The notes below the pieces were generated by a model that was not told where the DNA came from, did not search any database, and saw only the letters and a list, made by a program, of their open reading frames with translations. The translations under genes were made by a program, and so were the position numbers. Below are positions 1-9,444 of a stretch of 64,000 nt of DNA, one piece after another; the stretch's first letter is position 1, and the number at the start of each line of letters is the position of its first letter. Location of the stretch: positions 868,001-932,000 of the forward strand of contig CP073215.1 in the NCBI GenBank assembly GCA_020342235.1, read 5' to 3'. The DNA is from Saccharomycopsis phalli (Eukaryota; Ascomycota; Saccharomycetes; Ascoideales; Saccharomycopsidaceae).

Positions 1-128
1 CGACCCCTCAGTCGTATTTCAAGCACGCTACTATTGACCCACCATACAGAGCTGCATATTATGGGCCAGTCCGCTACACTTTCCATTACCTGAACATTAC
101 ATTGACTACATTGACTAGCGTGAGTACC

Positions 129-575
129 CTATTTCGCACCACTTACCCAGTCATTCAACCCATATCGGTTTCTGCATATCTCATAGGCGTAAAACTGCAA
201 CCGAATGGCGAAAATCGTACCACTTTCGTCGTATTCACCATCGGCCCGCTTACGGAGCAACGTACCAAAGTTGTAGTCGTCGATCTTCTCTTCAAACATC
301 TTGCAAAAAGCTCTCCAGCGCTCCTTGTTTTTGTGGTTTTTCAATTCGTCCTCGTTAATGTTCGCCACGTACTCCACGTCCTTAAACTCTGGAAACTGTT
401 TTCTCACTTCTTCGTAGATCTCATCATCAAACTTGGACAACTTCAACTTCGACCCTGGGATCTTGCCCAACAAGCTCCAGTATACCTCCATCTGCTGGAC
501 TGCCTTCACGGCAAACTGTTTCTCGATATCCTCGAGGTTATCTGCATTCTCTGCGTCAAAAGTGCTCAATGACAT
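129..575 (-). CDS. PBDC1: PBDC1 family protein (yeast YPL225W/Chp1-like)
   Basis: This 148-aa protein closely follows recalled yeast YPL225W: an N-terminal FDAENADNLEDIEKQF block, then VYWSLLGKIPGSKLKL, and the C-terminal FAIRLQFYAYEICRNRYGLNDW block. The family (PBDC1) is a small cytosolic protein; in yeast it is reported as a chaperone that binds newly made eEF1A. The start is the ATG at 573-575, which gives a normal family N-terminus; the frame stays open further upstream only across a 27-A homopolymer at 598-624 and has no earlier useful ATG. It is near full length for the family. The upstream poly(dA:dT) tract is probably part of the promoter. Family identity is seen directly; the chaperone role is from the literature. 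Confidence 0.9.
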   Translation of the reverse strand: MSLSTFDAENADNLEDIEKQFAVKAVQQMEVYWSLLGKIPGSKLKLSKFDDEIYEEVRKQFPEFKDVEYVANINEDELKNHKNKERWRAFCKMFEEKIDDYNFGTLLRKRADGEYDESGTIFAIRLQFYAYEICRNRYGLNDWVSGAK

Positions 576-597
576 TGTGCTGACGAGCAAGTGCTGG

Positions 598-624
598 AAA
601 AAAAAAAAAAAAAAAAAAAAAAAA
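598..624. repeat. 27-nt A homopolymer (poly dA:dT)
   Basis: An uninterrupted run of 27 A on the plus strand (T on the sense strand of the PBDC1 gene) ends 23 bp before its ATG. Tracts like this exclude nucleosomes and mark yeast promoters. It is also length-unstable, so the exact count may vary between strains or be a sequencing artefact. Confidence 0.8.
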
Positions 625-644
625 TTTATACCCTCCGCACTCAC

Positions 645-1871
645 GTGACCAGATATCTAGAAGGGTCTAGCATGTTGTAGAACCGAGACACTAGAGGCAA
701 TGAATGGGAAAGTTTGGAATAAATGTGACTGTGTCCGGTTTCTCGTATTGTTGGACGGCTAATTCATGATGGAATTCTATGGTGTGTGCGCGTTGTATCC
801 ACTGCTTTATCGTTGCGTAAATTGGCTTGGAGTTACATTATTAACCCGGGAAATTACAACCGAGACCTGGATTTAGAAGCACAGGTACAATGACGGGGCC
901 ATCTTGCCGATTGATTAGGGCTTCACTGGGGGATGCTGGAATATGCAAGGGTGCTGAAGGCTCTGGAAACATTTGCAGGGCCAAAGTAAGTTGTCGTGGG
1001 TATTTTCAAGCTGGATTGACCTTTTTCCAATGACCACCTGTCAAAAGAAATGAGGTGCTGGTGTCTTGGAAATGTTGGCTGAGAACGGTATAGATGGAGC
1101 AGCGAGACGCACCCAGAGAATGGCCACGTCCCTTTTGAGCCAGCAAGTGAGACATATGACGATTGACTCGAATCGCCGTGGGTAGCCGCCGTGCATCGGC
1201 CAGCTTAGCGGGCAACTTGGTGGAGTTTCAGAGCGCGAAGGAGCGGTACAGTAGTTTGGGGAGGTAGTGTCAAGTTGACGGTTTGTTTTGATGGAGGTTG
1301 CAGCAAAGGGCGTTTTCCATGCTAAACTGGGGACTAGCTAGCTGCAGTAGGCAAGCGAGGAGGAGGAAGAAGAAGAAGAAGGAGGAGGAGAAGAAATGAA
1401 AGTGGAAGATGAAAGGAAAGTGGAAGATGAAAGGAAAGTGGAAGATGAAAGGAAAGTGGAAGATGAAAGGAAAGTGGAAGATGGAAGTGGAAGCATAAGT
1501 CTTGACGTGATCCATGGAGCGAGGCACCACGTGACGTCGATTGCTCAGGGCCATTTTGCGATCGGCTGGGTGGAATTGGATCTGCAAGGTGCTGGGCAGA
1601 TTCAGCAAACCAAGTGTGATGTAAATATTGGCTAGATTCAGCCACCGAACTGCTGTTGGAATATAGTTTTTCCGCTGCTGGGCAATAGTGTAGAGTCGCG
1701 CCTGTATGCCAGCCAGGCGGGTTCATTGCAGTGTTACTTTTTTACCGAGTGAGATTTTGCTACTTTTTTTTCCTAGGCTATTTATATTCTACACATTAAG
1801 GAGCACCAGATATACAGGGCCCCGAGTATTGTTTTTTTTTTTTTAAACCGTGCGACAATTAATGAGTTAAT
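645..1871. other. Intergenic region (divergent promoter) with minisatellite
   Basis: About 1.2 kb between two divergently transcribed genes. No convincing ORF. It holds a purine-rich tract (about 1355-1397) running into the 18-bp tandem repeat listed separately, and T-rich tracts near 1765 and 1832-1844 close to the start codon at 1872. It presumably holds the promoters of both neighbours. Confidence 0.6.
1398..1487 (+). repeat. 18-bp minisatellite, 5 copies
   Basis: Five head-to-tail copies of GAAAGTGGAAGATGAAAG; the first four are identical and the last has changes near its end. One strand is purine-only except for T. The repeat stays open in several frames, which makes spurious ORFs on both strands, but no family match is seen and I treat it as noncoding. 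Confidence 0.85.
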
Positions 1872-3884
1872 ATGGACAACAGCGAAGGCGTGGTCAGACA
1901 AATAAACCCGATGGAGCATCTTCCAGTGACCCCGGCGCTGGTGAGTGCGGTGGAGTGTCGGGACAAGCTCCATTTGGCGATATTCCACGACATTGAGTTG
2001 GGAATCAAGTGCCTTGTCAAGTTTGCGAGCCAGTACGAGCAATATTTGCGGGCGAAGCGGGACTTTTACAATGCGGATAAGGGCCGGTGCAAGTACTTTG
2101 ATGCCAACAAGACGCTCTTTGACAAGTTGTTGTACGAAGTGGACATCGAGGCGCCGCGGTTCTTGAAACACGACAACGAGACGGAGTTGACGGTGAACTT
2201 CACGAAGATCAGCCAGCTGTTGGTGAAGGCGCAGGAGATTCTCACGTTGTACAAGAAGAAGTTTGCGCGGTTGAACCCGCACCAGTTGGACATTGCCGTG
2301 GAGTTTTCAATCTTCCTTGCGTTCAAGCTCTTCAAGTATGAGATCTTGGAGTACTTTTTGTACATCCGGGACTCGATCTCGTTGGACCATGAGATATGGC
2401 GGGTGCTCAACTTCCGGGAGGTGTACTACACCATGTTCAAGGTGATTCTGTACTTTGAGTGGTGCACCACGGTACTCAGCAAGGCCAAGGACAAGAAGGA
2501 CGTGCCGGTGGACGGGTTTGCAGCCCGCACCGAGGGGTACCTCCAGAGTCTTGGCAAGTTCAAGGAGTTTGAGCGGCAGCTTGTGGCGCAAAAGTCCGAC
2601 AGCGTGACGCGGCACCAGCAGCATTTCGAGGAGTTGGCGGCAACGCACACGAAGCAGCATGCAGCCCGGTTGCTCAAGCAGGACAGCAGTCTCAGGAGCA
2701 ACTTGGTGAACTACGTGTACCAGCAGCAGTCGACATACGAGACGCTCAACAACTTGATCATCAACTACCATCTCCGGTTCATGAAGTTGGTTGGCAAGTT
2801 TGTCGACGACAACAAGTGTTCGTCGTTGTTCCAGATCAATCTCCTTCCGGTGCGCGAGAAGCAGGACTCCGACAGCAAGTTCGAGACATTGATCCGCTTG
2901 ATTGAGAACAAGATCCGCAAGAACATTGGCAAGTTGTCTGCGGTGTCACTGGAGATTGAGGCAATCTTCACTGCGTCCGACGACAAGGTGCTTGCTGCTG
3001 AGAAGTTCGAGGTGCTCCGGGTGCTTCCCGGGCTCATGGTGCGGCTCATGGAGATTTTCAACGATTCGTTTGAGTACATTTACTCGTTGATCCCGCTTTT
3101 CCCGGCGCACGCCCGGGTGTTTATGCTTCCGCCGGCGCCGCACCAGCCGACGCCGCCTCCTGCGCCGGCGGTGTTTCCCAAGGGCAAGTACCACGTGCCG
3201 AAGAACGCGTTGGTGTCGCCGCCGCCAATGTACAGGTACGGGCGGCGGCACCGGAAGGGGTTTTGCAATTATTACCATTACCATGACGACAATTTTCTCA
3301 GCACCAATTGGTTTATCAGTCATGAGATGAAGACGAAGTTCCATGACTTGGCGCAGGGGACGTTTGGGAGGTGTAGTGTGTTTTTCAAGTCGTTGGACAG
3401 TAGTCGGATGGCTGATGAGGGGGAGGGTAAAGGGGAGAAGGAGAGTGGGTATGGAGAGAAGGAGAACAAGTATGGAGAGAAGGAGAGTATGGAAAAGGAG
3501 GGCATAGAGAAGGAGAGCATGGAAAAGAAGAGTATAGAGAAAGAGAGCATGGAAAAGAAGAGTATAGAGAAAGAGAGCATGGAAAAGGAGAGCATAGAGA
3601 AAGAGAGCATGGAAAAGAAGAGCATAGAGAAAGAGAGCATGGAAAAAGATGGAGAAAATCACAATGAGACTAGAGAATCTGCACCTTTGGCAACCAAAAA
3701 ACGGATAGTCGAGCCAAGGGTGGAACAGCTGGAACGGGCAGCCAAAAAACGGAAACTTGGCAAGAGCCCCATGGAGGCGTTTGCAAAACTCCGCGGCGAA
3801 ATAGATAAGCGGTACGAGCGGCTCCTACAAGGCATTGAGGCCGACGAGCACGGGCAGGAGTTTATGAGGTTTAACATTGGTTAA
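1872..3884 (+). CDS. Unrecognised 670-aa protein with charged KES-repeat tail
   Basis: I do not recognise this protein. Residues 1-430 look globular and mostly helical (long amphipathic stretches, for example near KLFKYEILEYFLYIRD and NLIINYHLRFMKLVGKF). A proline-rich linker (PPAPHQPTPPPAPA, about 417-431) follows, then a His/Tyr-rich patch (NYYHYHDD). Next is a low-complexity stretch built from MEKESIEKES-type units (about 515-600), encoded by a 30-bp tandem repeat near 3475-3655. The end is basic (AAKKRKLGK, possible nuclear signal) with a short coiled-coil-like tail. The ATG at 1872 follows a T-rich 5' region and the next gene starts only 62 bp after the stop. Codon use matches neighbours. 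Function unknown; the basic C-terminus hints at a nuclear role but this is only inference. Confidence 0.8.
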   Translation: MDNSEGVVRQINPMEHLPVTPALVSAVECRDKLHLAIFHDIELGIKCLVKFASQYEQYLRAKRDFYNADKGRCKYFDANKTLFDKLLYEVDIEAPRFLKHDNETELTVNFTKISQLLVKAQEILTLYKKKFARLNPHQLDIAVEFSIFLAFKLFKYEILEYFLYIRDSISLDHEIWRVLNFREVYYTMFKVILYFEWCTTVLSKAKDKKDVPVDGFAARTEGYLQSLGKFKEFERQLVAQKSDSVTRHQQHFEELAATHTKQHAARLLKQDSSLRSNLVNYVYQQQSTYETLNNLIINYHLRFMKLVGKFVDDNKCSSLFQINLLPVREKQDSDSKFETLIRLIENKIRKNIGKLSAVSLEIEAIFTASDDKVLAAEKFEVLRVLPGLMVRLMEIFNDSFEYIYSLIPLFPAHARVFMLPPAPHQPTPPPAPAVFPKGKYHVPKNALVSPPPMYRYGRRHRKGFCNYYHYHDDNFLSTNWFISHEMKTKFHDLAQGTFGRCSVFFKSLDSSRMADEGEGKGEKESGYGEKENKYGEKESMEKEGIEKESMEKKSIEKESMEKKSIEKESMEKESIEKESMEKKSIEKESMEKDGENHNETRESAPLATKKRIVEPRVEQLERAAKKRKLGKSPMEAFAKLRGEIDKRYERLLQGIEADEHGQEFMRFNIG

Positions 3885-3946
3885 TATACATTCACGTAGG
3901 GTAACCTTTTTTGTATAAAAAAGCCCAAGGGGCAAGGCCCAGGCAC

Positions 3947-4427
3947 ATGTTTAAACGGCGAGCGCTCCGAGAGTACAAGGACTGGCAGGCAACGTCGCCG
4001 GCGGGGCTTTGTGCGGCGACGTCGGAGGAAGATATCACGCGATGGAGCGTGACGATTGAGGTGTTTGGCAATGCGATGTACGCGGCCAAGAAGTTCCAGT
4101 TGTCGGTGGAGCTCACCAAGGAGTACCCAATTGAGCCGCCAATTGTGCAGTTTGTTGGGGAGGTGCCGGTGCACCCGCATGTGTACAGCAACGGGCATAT
4201 ATGCCTCAATATCCTTAGCGACGGGTGGAGCCCCGTGCAGACAATTGAGTCGGTGTGCCTCCTGATCCAGCTGATGTTGGCTGGGAACACGGTTGAGTGT
4301 AAGTATGCGGACCCTTTGCTAGAGACAACTAACAACAGCGCGGCCTGACAACGACCAGCAGTACGTGCAGCTGGCGCCCAAGAACCCGCAGCGGACCCAG
4401 TGGGACTTCCATGACGACAAGGTGTAG
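3947..4427 (+). CDS. UBE2W-like ubiquitin-conjugating enzyme E2 (spliced)
   Basis: Two exons, 3947-4298 and 4339-4427, encode 146 aa. The 40-nt intron has GTAAGT, an ACTAAC branch at 4328-4333 and ends AACAG. Unspliced, the frame hits a stop soon after 4298; spliced, it continues as RPDNDQQYVQLAPKNPQRTQWDFHDD, matching the C-terminus of human UBE2W as I recall it. The E2 core has HPHVYSNGHICLNIL with active-site Cys86. UBE2W enzymes attach ubiquitin to protein N-termini; S. cerevisiae has no clear copy. Two CTG codons (4262-4264, 4271-4273) fall where human UBE2W has Ser (SVCLSIISML), which supports CUG decoded as Ser. The ATG at 3947 is the first in frame and begins the E2 helix. Confidence 0.88.
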
Positions 4428-4450
4428 TCACGTGCGCCATCGCGCCCTGC

Positions 4451-4477
4451 TTTTTTTTTTTTTTTTTCAAAAAAAAC
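4451..4477. repeat. Poly(T) then poly(A) tract
   Basis: A run of 17 T followed by C and a run of 8 A lies between the E2 stop codon and the mannosyltransferase start. It is the only obvious promoter-like element in a gap of about 90 bp and may also serve 3'-end formation of the upstream gene. Confidence 0.6.
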
Positions 4478-4517
4478 CGGGCGAGAGCGGGACCCTTTGT
4501 ATAGATTTTACATACAC

Positions 4518-6572
4518 ATGGATTATGCGCCCACCATGTCGCTCCGCAAATATAAACGTGTGATGTTTGCCAGTCACTGGCTCTTTCCCGTGTACTTTCT
4601 TGCTGCCACACTCGCATGCTTCCTTCTCCGCGGGTACATCACCCTCGGCTACCTCGCCTCGGTGGCCACACTCCGCCACTGGGTCGTCCCCTACCGGTTC
4701 AGTGCCCCGCCCATTGAGGACCCGTACCGGCTCTTGCGGTACTACCATGACGCCCAGCAGTTTGGCAGGTTGTCCAAGGAGGAGCGCTGCACCGCCTACT
4801 TTGGCCACATCTTTGGCAAGTCGCGGTTCCGGTTCGGTCAGCTCGACGGACAGACGTACTGGCTCGAGGCGTTGCGCGGTGAGTTTGAGCAGATCAAGGC
4901 CCGGGAAAAAGCCGCGTGTGCTGCCGCCGGCAAGACGTTCAGTGAGACGTGGATCCGGCATGAGTTTGACGAGCGATATGCCAGCAACTTTGAGTTTGAA
5001 AAGTACATCCACCGGGCGATTCCGCACTACAAGATCTTCAACAAGTGCTTTCTCACCGACGATGGAGACGACTACAACCATCACACGTTGAAGTTGTCGC
5101 AGTCGATTGAGGACGCGTTGTTCCCGTTCTTCACCAAGCAGCCGATTGACTATCGGGACCAGCGGCAGAACCGCGCGTTCATCGACACGTTCCGGCGCAA
5201 GAAGTTTAACACCTACGTGGACAACATGAAGAACTCGTACAGCGGCCGCGGCATTGCCATTCTGGCCAGCAACGACCATTTCCGGCTTCTTTCCGGGCTC
5301 ATTGCCTTGTTGCGTGCCCAGGGGAACACCTTGCCGATTGAGATCATATACCGTGACGACTTTTCACAGTGGAATCAGGAGGACATCATCCAGATTGCCA
5401 CGCTGGACGACCCGTTGGACAGCAACAGCCACCTCACGCTGCTCTTTGAGGAAATCTACCGCAACTACGACGCCGACAAGATCGGCAGCATGATCTTCGA
5501 CAACAAAACCGGCGACGCGTTCCCAAAACAGGATATCCGCTTTGTCAACGCCGTCTCCGCCATCAAGCCCGAGCACCAGCTGTTGTTCCAGGCATACTCC
5601 AACAAGCTCTTGGCGTTCTACTTCTCGTCGTTCCAGGAGGTCATCTTGATGGACAGCGACACCGTGCCGCTCATCAACCTCGAACTCTTCTTTGCCAACC
5701 CAAAGTACATTGAGAAAAAGGCCTTCTTCTTCAGAGACCGCGAGATCGACGACCCGTATCCGCAGCAGTCCGTCGACTTCTTTTGGGGTCTCTTGCCCAA
5801 CAAACACGACCACGACTACTTCGACCTCCCGCTCATCTCCCAGGAGACGCTATACAACAACCGCTTCCTCAACAACAGCAAAAACCACATCATGGAGTCC
5901 GGCATCGTCGTCATCGACAAGGTCCGCCACTACAACGGCATGCTTCTCACGCTCGCACTACAGTCATGGAAACCAGTCACCGAGCCGCTCCACGGAGAGA
6001 AGGAGCTCTACTGGATAGGGCAGCTTGTGGCCTCGGACGAGGAGTTTGCCTTCAATGACAACTATGCCATTTCCTTGGGGAAAATCACCAAGAAGTTCGA
6101 GGCTGCCGGCACCAAGGCCACCGAGCTCTGCTCGACGCACCCGGGACACATCTCGGACGACGCCAAAACCTTGTATTGGATGAACTCGGGCTTTGAGTTT
6201 TGCAAGCGGAAAAACACATTTGCTCGGGACTTGCCCGTGGAGTTGAACTACTACAACGAGTTTGACTCGAGCCACTTGTCCAAGTACAAGTACGACTACT
6301 ACAACCAGCCGCTCCGCATCAATGCCGCGTTGATTCCGCCTTCAACCAAGTACACCTACAAGAACACCAAGCCGTGGTTCGAGCCGTCCAAATCGTGGGT
6401 TATGACCAAGAAATGCGAGGGCTACCTCTGGTGTGCGTACGACTTGATCGGCGGTGGCGACTTTGAGGGAGATGAGTTCCGCGGGAAAGTTGTGAAATTC
6501 GACGAGCAGACGGAGCGGATATACGACTTCTACGGAGACTTGTGGTTGTACTACTACAACCTTATTTACTGA
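4518..6572 (+). CDS. Alpha-1,3-mannosyltransferase, MNN1/MNT family (GT71)
   Basis: A 684-aa type II membrane protein of the Mnn1 family, which adds terminal alpha-1,3-mannose to N- and O-glycans in the Golgi. After a short basic cytosolic tail (SLRKYKR) comes one signal anchor (HWLFPVYFLAATLACFLL, about 22-40). The lumenal catalytic domain starts near 240 (RGIAILASNDHFRLLSGLIALL) and holds the DxD metal/GDP-mannose motif in VILMDSDTVPL (about 379-381), followed by FFFRDREIDDPYP and a Cys-containing C-terminus. The first ATG in frame is at 4518; another at 4536 would shorten it by 6 residues and cannot be excluded. Which Mnn1 paralogue it is cannot be told from sequence alone. Confidence 0.88.
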   Translation: MDYAPTMSLRKYKRVMFASHWLFPVYFLAATLACFLLRGYITLGYLASVATLRHWVVPYRFSAPPIEDPYRLLRYYHDAQQFGRLSKEERCTAYFGHIFGKSRFRFGQLDGQTYWLEALRGEFEQIKAREKAACAAAGKTFSETWIRHEFDERYASNFEFEKYIHRAIPHYKIFNKCFLTDDGDDYNHHTLKLSQSIEDALFPFFTKQPIDYRDQRQNRAFIDTFRRKKFNTYVDNMKNSYSGRGIAILASNDHFRLLSGLIALLRAQGNTLPIEIIYRDDFSQWNQEDIIQIATLDDPLDSNSHLTLLFEEIYRNYDADKIGSMIFDNKTGDAFPKQDIRFVNAVSAIKPEHQLLFQAYSNKLLAFYFSSFQEVILMDSDTVPLINLELFFANPKYIEKKAFFFRDREIDDPYPQQSVDFFWGLLPNKHDHDYFDLPLISQETLYNNRFLNNSKNHIMESGIVVIDKVRHYNGMLLTLALQSWKPVTEPLHGEKELYWIGQLVASDEEFAFNDNYAISLGKITKKFEAAGTKATELCSTHPGHISDDAKTLYWMNSGFEFCKRKNTFARDLPVELNYYNEFDSSHLSKYKYDYYNQPLRINAALIPPSTKYTYKNTKPWFEPSKSWVMTKKCEGYLWCAYDLIGGGDFEGDEFRGKVVKFDEQTERIYDFYGDLWLYYYNLIY

Positions 6573-7217
6573 TTGCGCTGTCTGGCAAACTTAATGATTG
6601 CGCGAATGCGCCGGCCCCTTTATAATCAAGAAAAATTTTGATAGAGATACAATTGTCTGACTTGTAGCCGTGTATATATACTGCCCATGTACATATACTA
6701 CCAATGTACATATACAACACCATGGGCCCAATGTAAGAGAAGGATTGTACACTCAGTTGCGCGCGCAGTTGCCCGGCCCAGACCCACGGAAACACGCGGC
6801 CTCCACAGCCCACATCGAAGCTTCTCGATCGTCTCGCAATTCCGCACTTCCGGTGGAACGAAATTTGTTTATGCATGTCTCTGGCTGGGGATGAAACAGG
6901 TCCAGATTGCAATCTCGGTTCACGGTATGTAACACCAGCTGGTTGCTATTGTTGAGAATGTGTCTCAGGGCACGACAAACCAACAGATCTCATGGAACTG
7001 AAGCAGCCGAAACTACCCAGCCCCTGTGTACTGCCTGGCAGCGACATCGCATAAATATTGACATGCTACACATTGTTTACATGCTCAAGTAAAAAATTTT
7101 TTTATTCTATGCAGTTAAATGACTTGATTATGGATCGTAGCAACGTGACGGATATACCGGGAGGGTACACCCACTTTATAATATATTTTTTTTTTCTTCG
7201 AGATAGCAACAGCGGCA
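6573..7217. other. Intergenic region between convergent genes
   Basis: About 645 bp between the 3' ends of the mannosyltransferase (+) and the Ecl1-like gene (-). It contains a short ATGTACATATACTA-type duplication around 6685-6720 and A/T palindromes near 6630 and 7093. The small ORFs here have no family features. I see no RNA gene. Confidence 0.5.
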
Positions 7218-7676
7218 CTATATATTTTGATCAACCCAGAGTTTGTAGCTGTTCTGCGGCATCGCAGTCAAGTTCTTTGGCTGGTACATGTTCAACGTGT
7301 CGAGGCAGGTGATGGACGAGAACTGCGGCAATGGCTTGTGGGCTACCTTGTAATTACTGTCATTGTCAAAAAGCGAATTGAACTTGATATCCTGCAATGG
7401 CACATAGTCCTTTGGGGTCAAGAGTGGACTAGTTTCCGGGGACAGGTAGTCACTGCCCATGGAGTATACCGATGCCGCGGAGTTCTTTCTGGCTGGCGAT
7501 GGATTGAAATTCTGAGGCCCGTCCTGGAAGGCCTCCTCCTCAAACTCAAGTTCGTCGACCGACTCAAGAGGAGGCTGTGACGTAGTTTTGGCGGTGATGT
7601 AGTTGTGGTACTTTTCGCATTCTTTGCAGCAGAAGAAACCTGTGCAAGACTTTCCATCCACAATACAGTAGTTCAT
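7218..7676 (-). CDS. Small Ecl1-like Cys-motif protein
   Basis: A 152-aa protein whose N-terminus (MNYCIVDGKSCTGFFCCKEC) resembles the short zinc motif of the Ecl1 family (extenders of chronological lifespan), which usually begins YCIVCGK and continues YCSxEC. The second Cys of that pattern is Asp here, but C11, C16, C17 and C20 remain, so zinc could still be bound by a shifted set. The rest is acidic (DELEFEEEAF) and Ser/Pro-rich with DYLSPETSPLLTPKD, possible phosphorylation sites. Start ATG at 7674-7676 is placed right at the motif. Family assignment is tentative; the alternative is a lineage-specific protein. Confidence 0.5.
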   Translation of the reverse strand: MNYCIVDGKSCTGFFCCKECEKYHNYITAKTTSQPPLESVDELEFEEEAFQDGPQNFNPSPARKNSAASVYSMGSDYLSPETSPLLTPKDYVPLQDIKFNSLFDNDSNYKVAHKPLPQFSSITCLDTLNMYQPKNLTAMPQNSYKLWVDQNI

Positions 7677-8649
7677 TGTTAAGTATAGAGTATAAGTTGA
7701 AGTTGAGGTAGAAGAAAATTTTTGCAGGCAAGGTGGAGTTTATATATGGTTGTGTAATGATAACCACACTGGCCTACTTTTCTTAGACACACCTCCATGC
7801 ATGCAGCCCATGGAGATGTCAAAGAGTCACGCCCGACACACGTTTGATCCACATCAAAACACCACAGTACTACTGACTCGAGCACGCTCCAGGCTACACT
7901 AGTCATATGATGAGTCACACATACAAAAGTGAGGTGTAAATTAATCATGACAGTGGCACACGTGAGCATGTGCCACCCTCAGCAGGTTAATAGAACATGG
8001 CAGTGGACATTTACACACCACCACCACCACAACAAATATAACCCAAATGGGGACACTTCAGGCGTTGTCCCAACCTTATTATGTATACAGTGAAAAAAGT
8101 TTTTTGGGCTTCCCACATTCCCCTTAGCGGTTACCAGGGTTGGCACCATGAAGTCATTTTTCAAACGTGGGGGGTACAAGTGCGAAGAAAAAATTTTCAC
8201 CCCAAAATTTTCAGGACACGATCCATGCCACTTTACCCACTACGCACACTCAAAACACGAGGCTATACTAGGTTTGTTTTTGCGTGGTAACCACGCCCCC
8301 TCGTAGGAGCTACACACTCCCCACTCCCTAGGCCTTTTCTGATTATAGGCCGCAACCTCAACAGTATCATTTCAGCATTGGCTTGCATACAGTTTCATAA
8401 CCCCAAAAATTGTTGCACGGGTCACTGCGCCAGTGCTAAATGAGCACATCACGTGTACTGCACTAATATTTTGAGGTCTAAGCCAGATTTCACAGTTGCG
8501 TCACCCACATGTGGGTGGCTCAATTGGGTCATACAAATATTTCGCCACGCCTCTACAATTATTACTCACAATTGCAACATCATGGTATTCCATCGCACTA
8601 TACACACGCAATAATACATTTGAGTACCACCGTGTCCTAGACACATGCA
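7677..8649. other. Intergenic region upstream of Ecl1-like gene
   Basis: About 970 bp between two minus-strand genes. It has a CA/CAC-rich patch near 8020-8035, two A/T palindromes of the AAAATTTT type near 8190 and 8203, and several GTGACTCATAT/CACGTG-like motifs. No convincing ORF or RNA gene is visible. It probably holds the promoter of the Ecl1-like gene, ending in TATATA near 7740. Confidence 0.5.
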
Positions 8650-9444
8650 TCATAACCCAAAGTACCCAAATAGTAGCCAATAGGACACCACTCCCCCGCT
8701 GACGTATGTGAAAAAGCGTCGCTCGTACGCACTGAAACGGTACTCCTCGTGCTCATGCTGCTTCTCAGGTACAACCGAGGTAAACACATGCTCGGAGTTT
8801 GTTGAAATTTTATCTGCCGACGAGTCGTGGGCGACAATAGTATCTGGAGTGGAAATTAAACTTTCAATGTAGTTGATAGGATCGGAGGTTATGCTTTCTC
8901 GGGCACGGCCTTCTGTAGGCTGTACTTCCAAGTGCTGGTGGACAGGGGTATCGCTCAGAATTTTGCCAGCATCCCCGTCCACGGAAAGAATGGCAGAGGT
9001 CTCGGAATTCTCCGGCGCCGGCACTTGGGCCAATTTCTTGCCCTGGAACTCCGGCCGCTGGTTGCTTTGGATCGACAAAATCCGCACCGGGGTCTCGATT
9101 TCCTGCCGGCTGTCCAACAAATTCGGCAGCTTGATGAAATCAATGTGCGAGTCGTCGCCCTTGGCACTGGTTTTCGTCGTGCTAGAGATCGGCCGGACCT
9201 GGTCATGATGGGTAAGCCGGCTAACCAATTCGTGTTTTCGCCCACTTACCTTGATACCCCTCTTCCGACACTCCCCTTTGAGGGAGTTCAATGTCATGAC
9301 CGCATACTCGCTCGGCTTGCTGTTCAACAAGACCGTCTTTGTATTCTTTGACTGTTGATACTGTCTGATGCCCCAGGCTCTGGTGTTGCAAAATAGCTGC
9401 GGCCTGCGTAGTGTTGGTATCATGTTTGCGCGGAACACTGACAT
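8650..9444 (-). CDS. AIM34: AIM34-like mitochondrial SAP-domain membrane protein
   Basis: A 264-aa protein with an Arg-rich, acid-free N-terminus (MSVFRANMIPTLRRPQLFCNTRAWGIRQYQ) typical of mitochondrial import. A SAP motif follows (about 49-80: LNSLKGECRKRGIKVSGRKHELVSRL), then a low-complexity linker. One C-terminal transmembrane segment (about 245-262, FFTYVSGGVVSYWLLFGYF) closes it. This order matches S. cerevisiae Aim34, a mitochondrial protein of unknown function affecting mitochondrial inheritance; this one is longer because of the linker. The first ATG (9442-9444) is used; an ATG at codon 8 is possible. Confidence 0.75.
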   Translation of the reverse strand: MSVFRANMIPTLRRPQLFCNTRAWGIRQYQQSKNTKTVLLNSKPSEYAVMTLNSLKGECRKRGIKVSGRKHELVSRLTHHDQVRPISSTTKTSAKGDDSHIDFIKLPNLLDSRQEIETPVRILSIQSNQRPEFQGKKLAQVPAPENSETSAILSVDGDAGKILSDTPVHQHLEVQPTEGRARESITSDPINYIESLISTPDTIVAHDSSADKISTNSEHVFTSVVPEKQHEHEEYRFSAYERRFFTYVSGGVVSYWLLFGYFGL

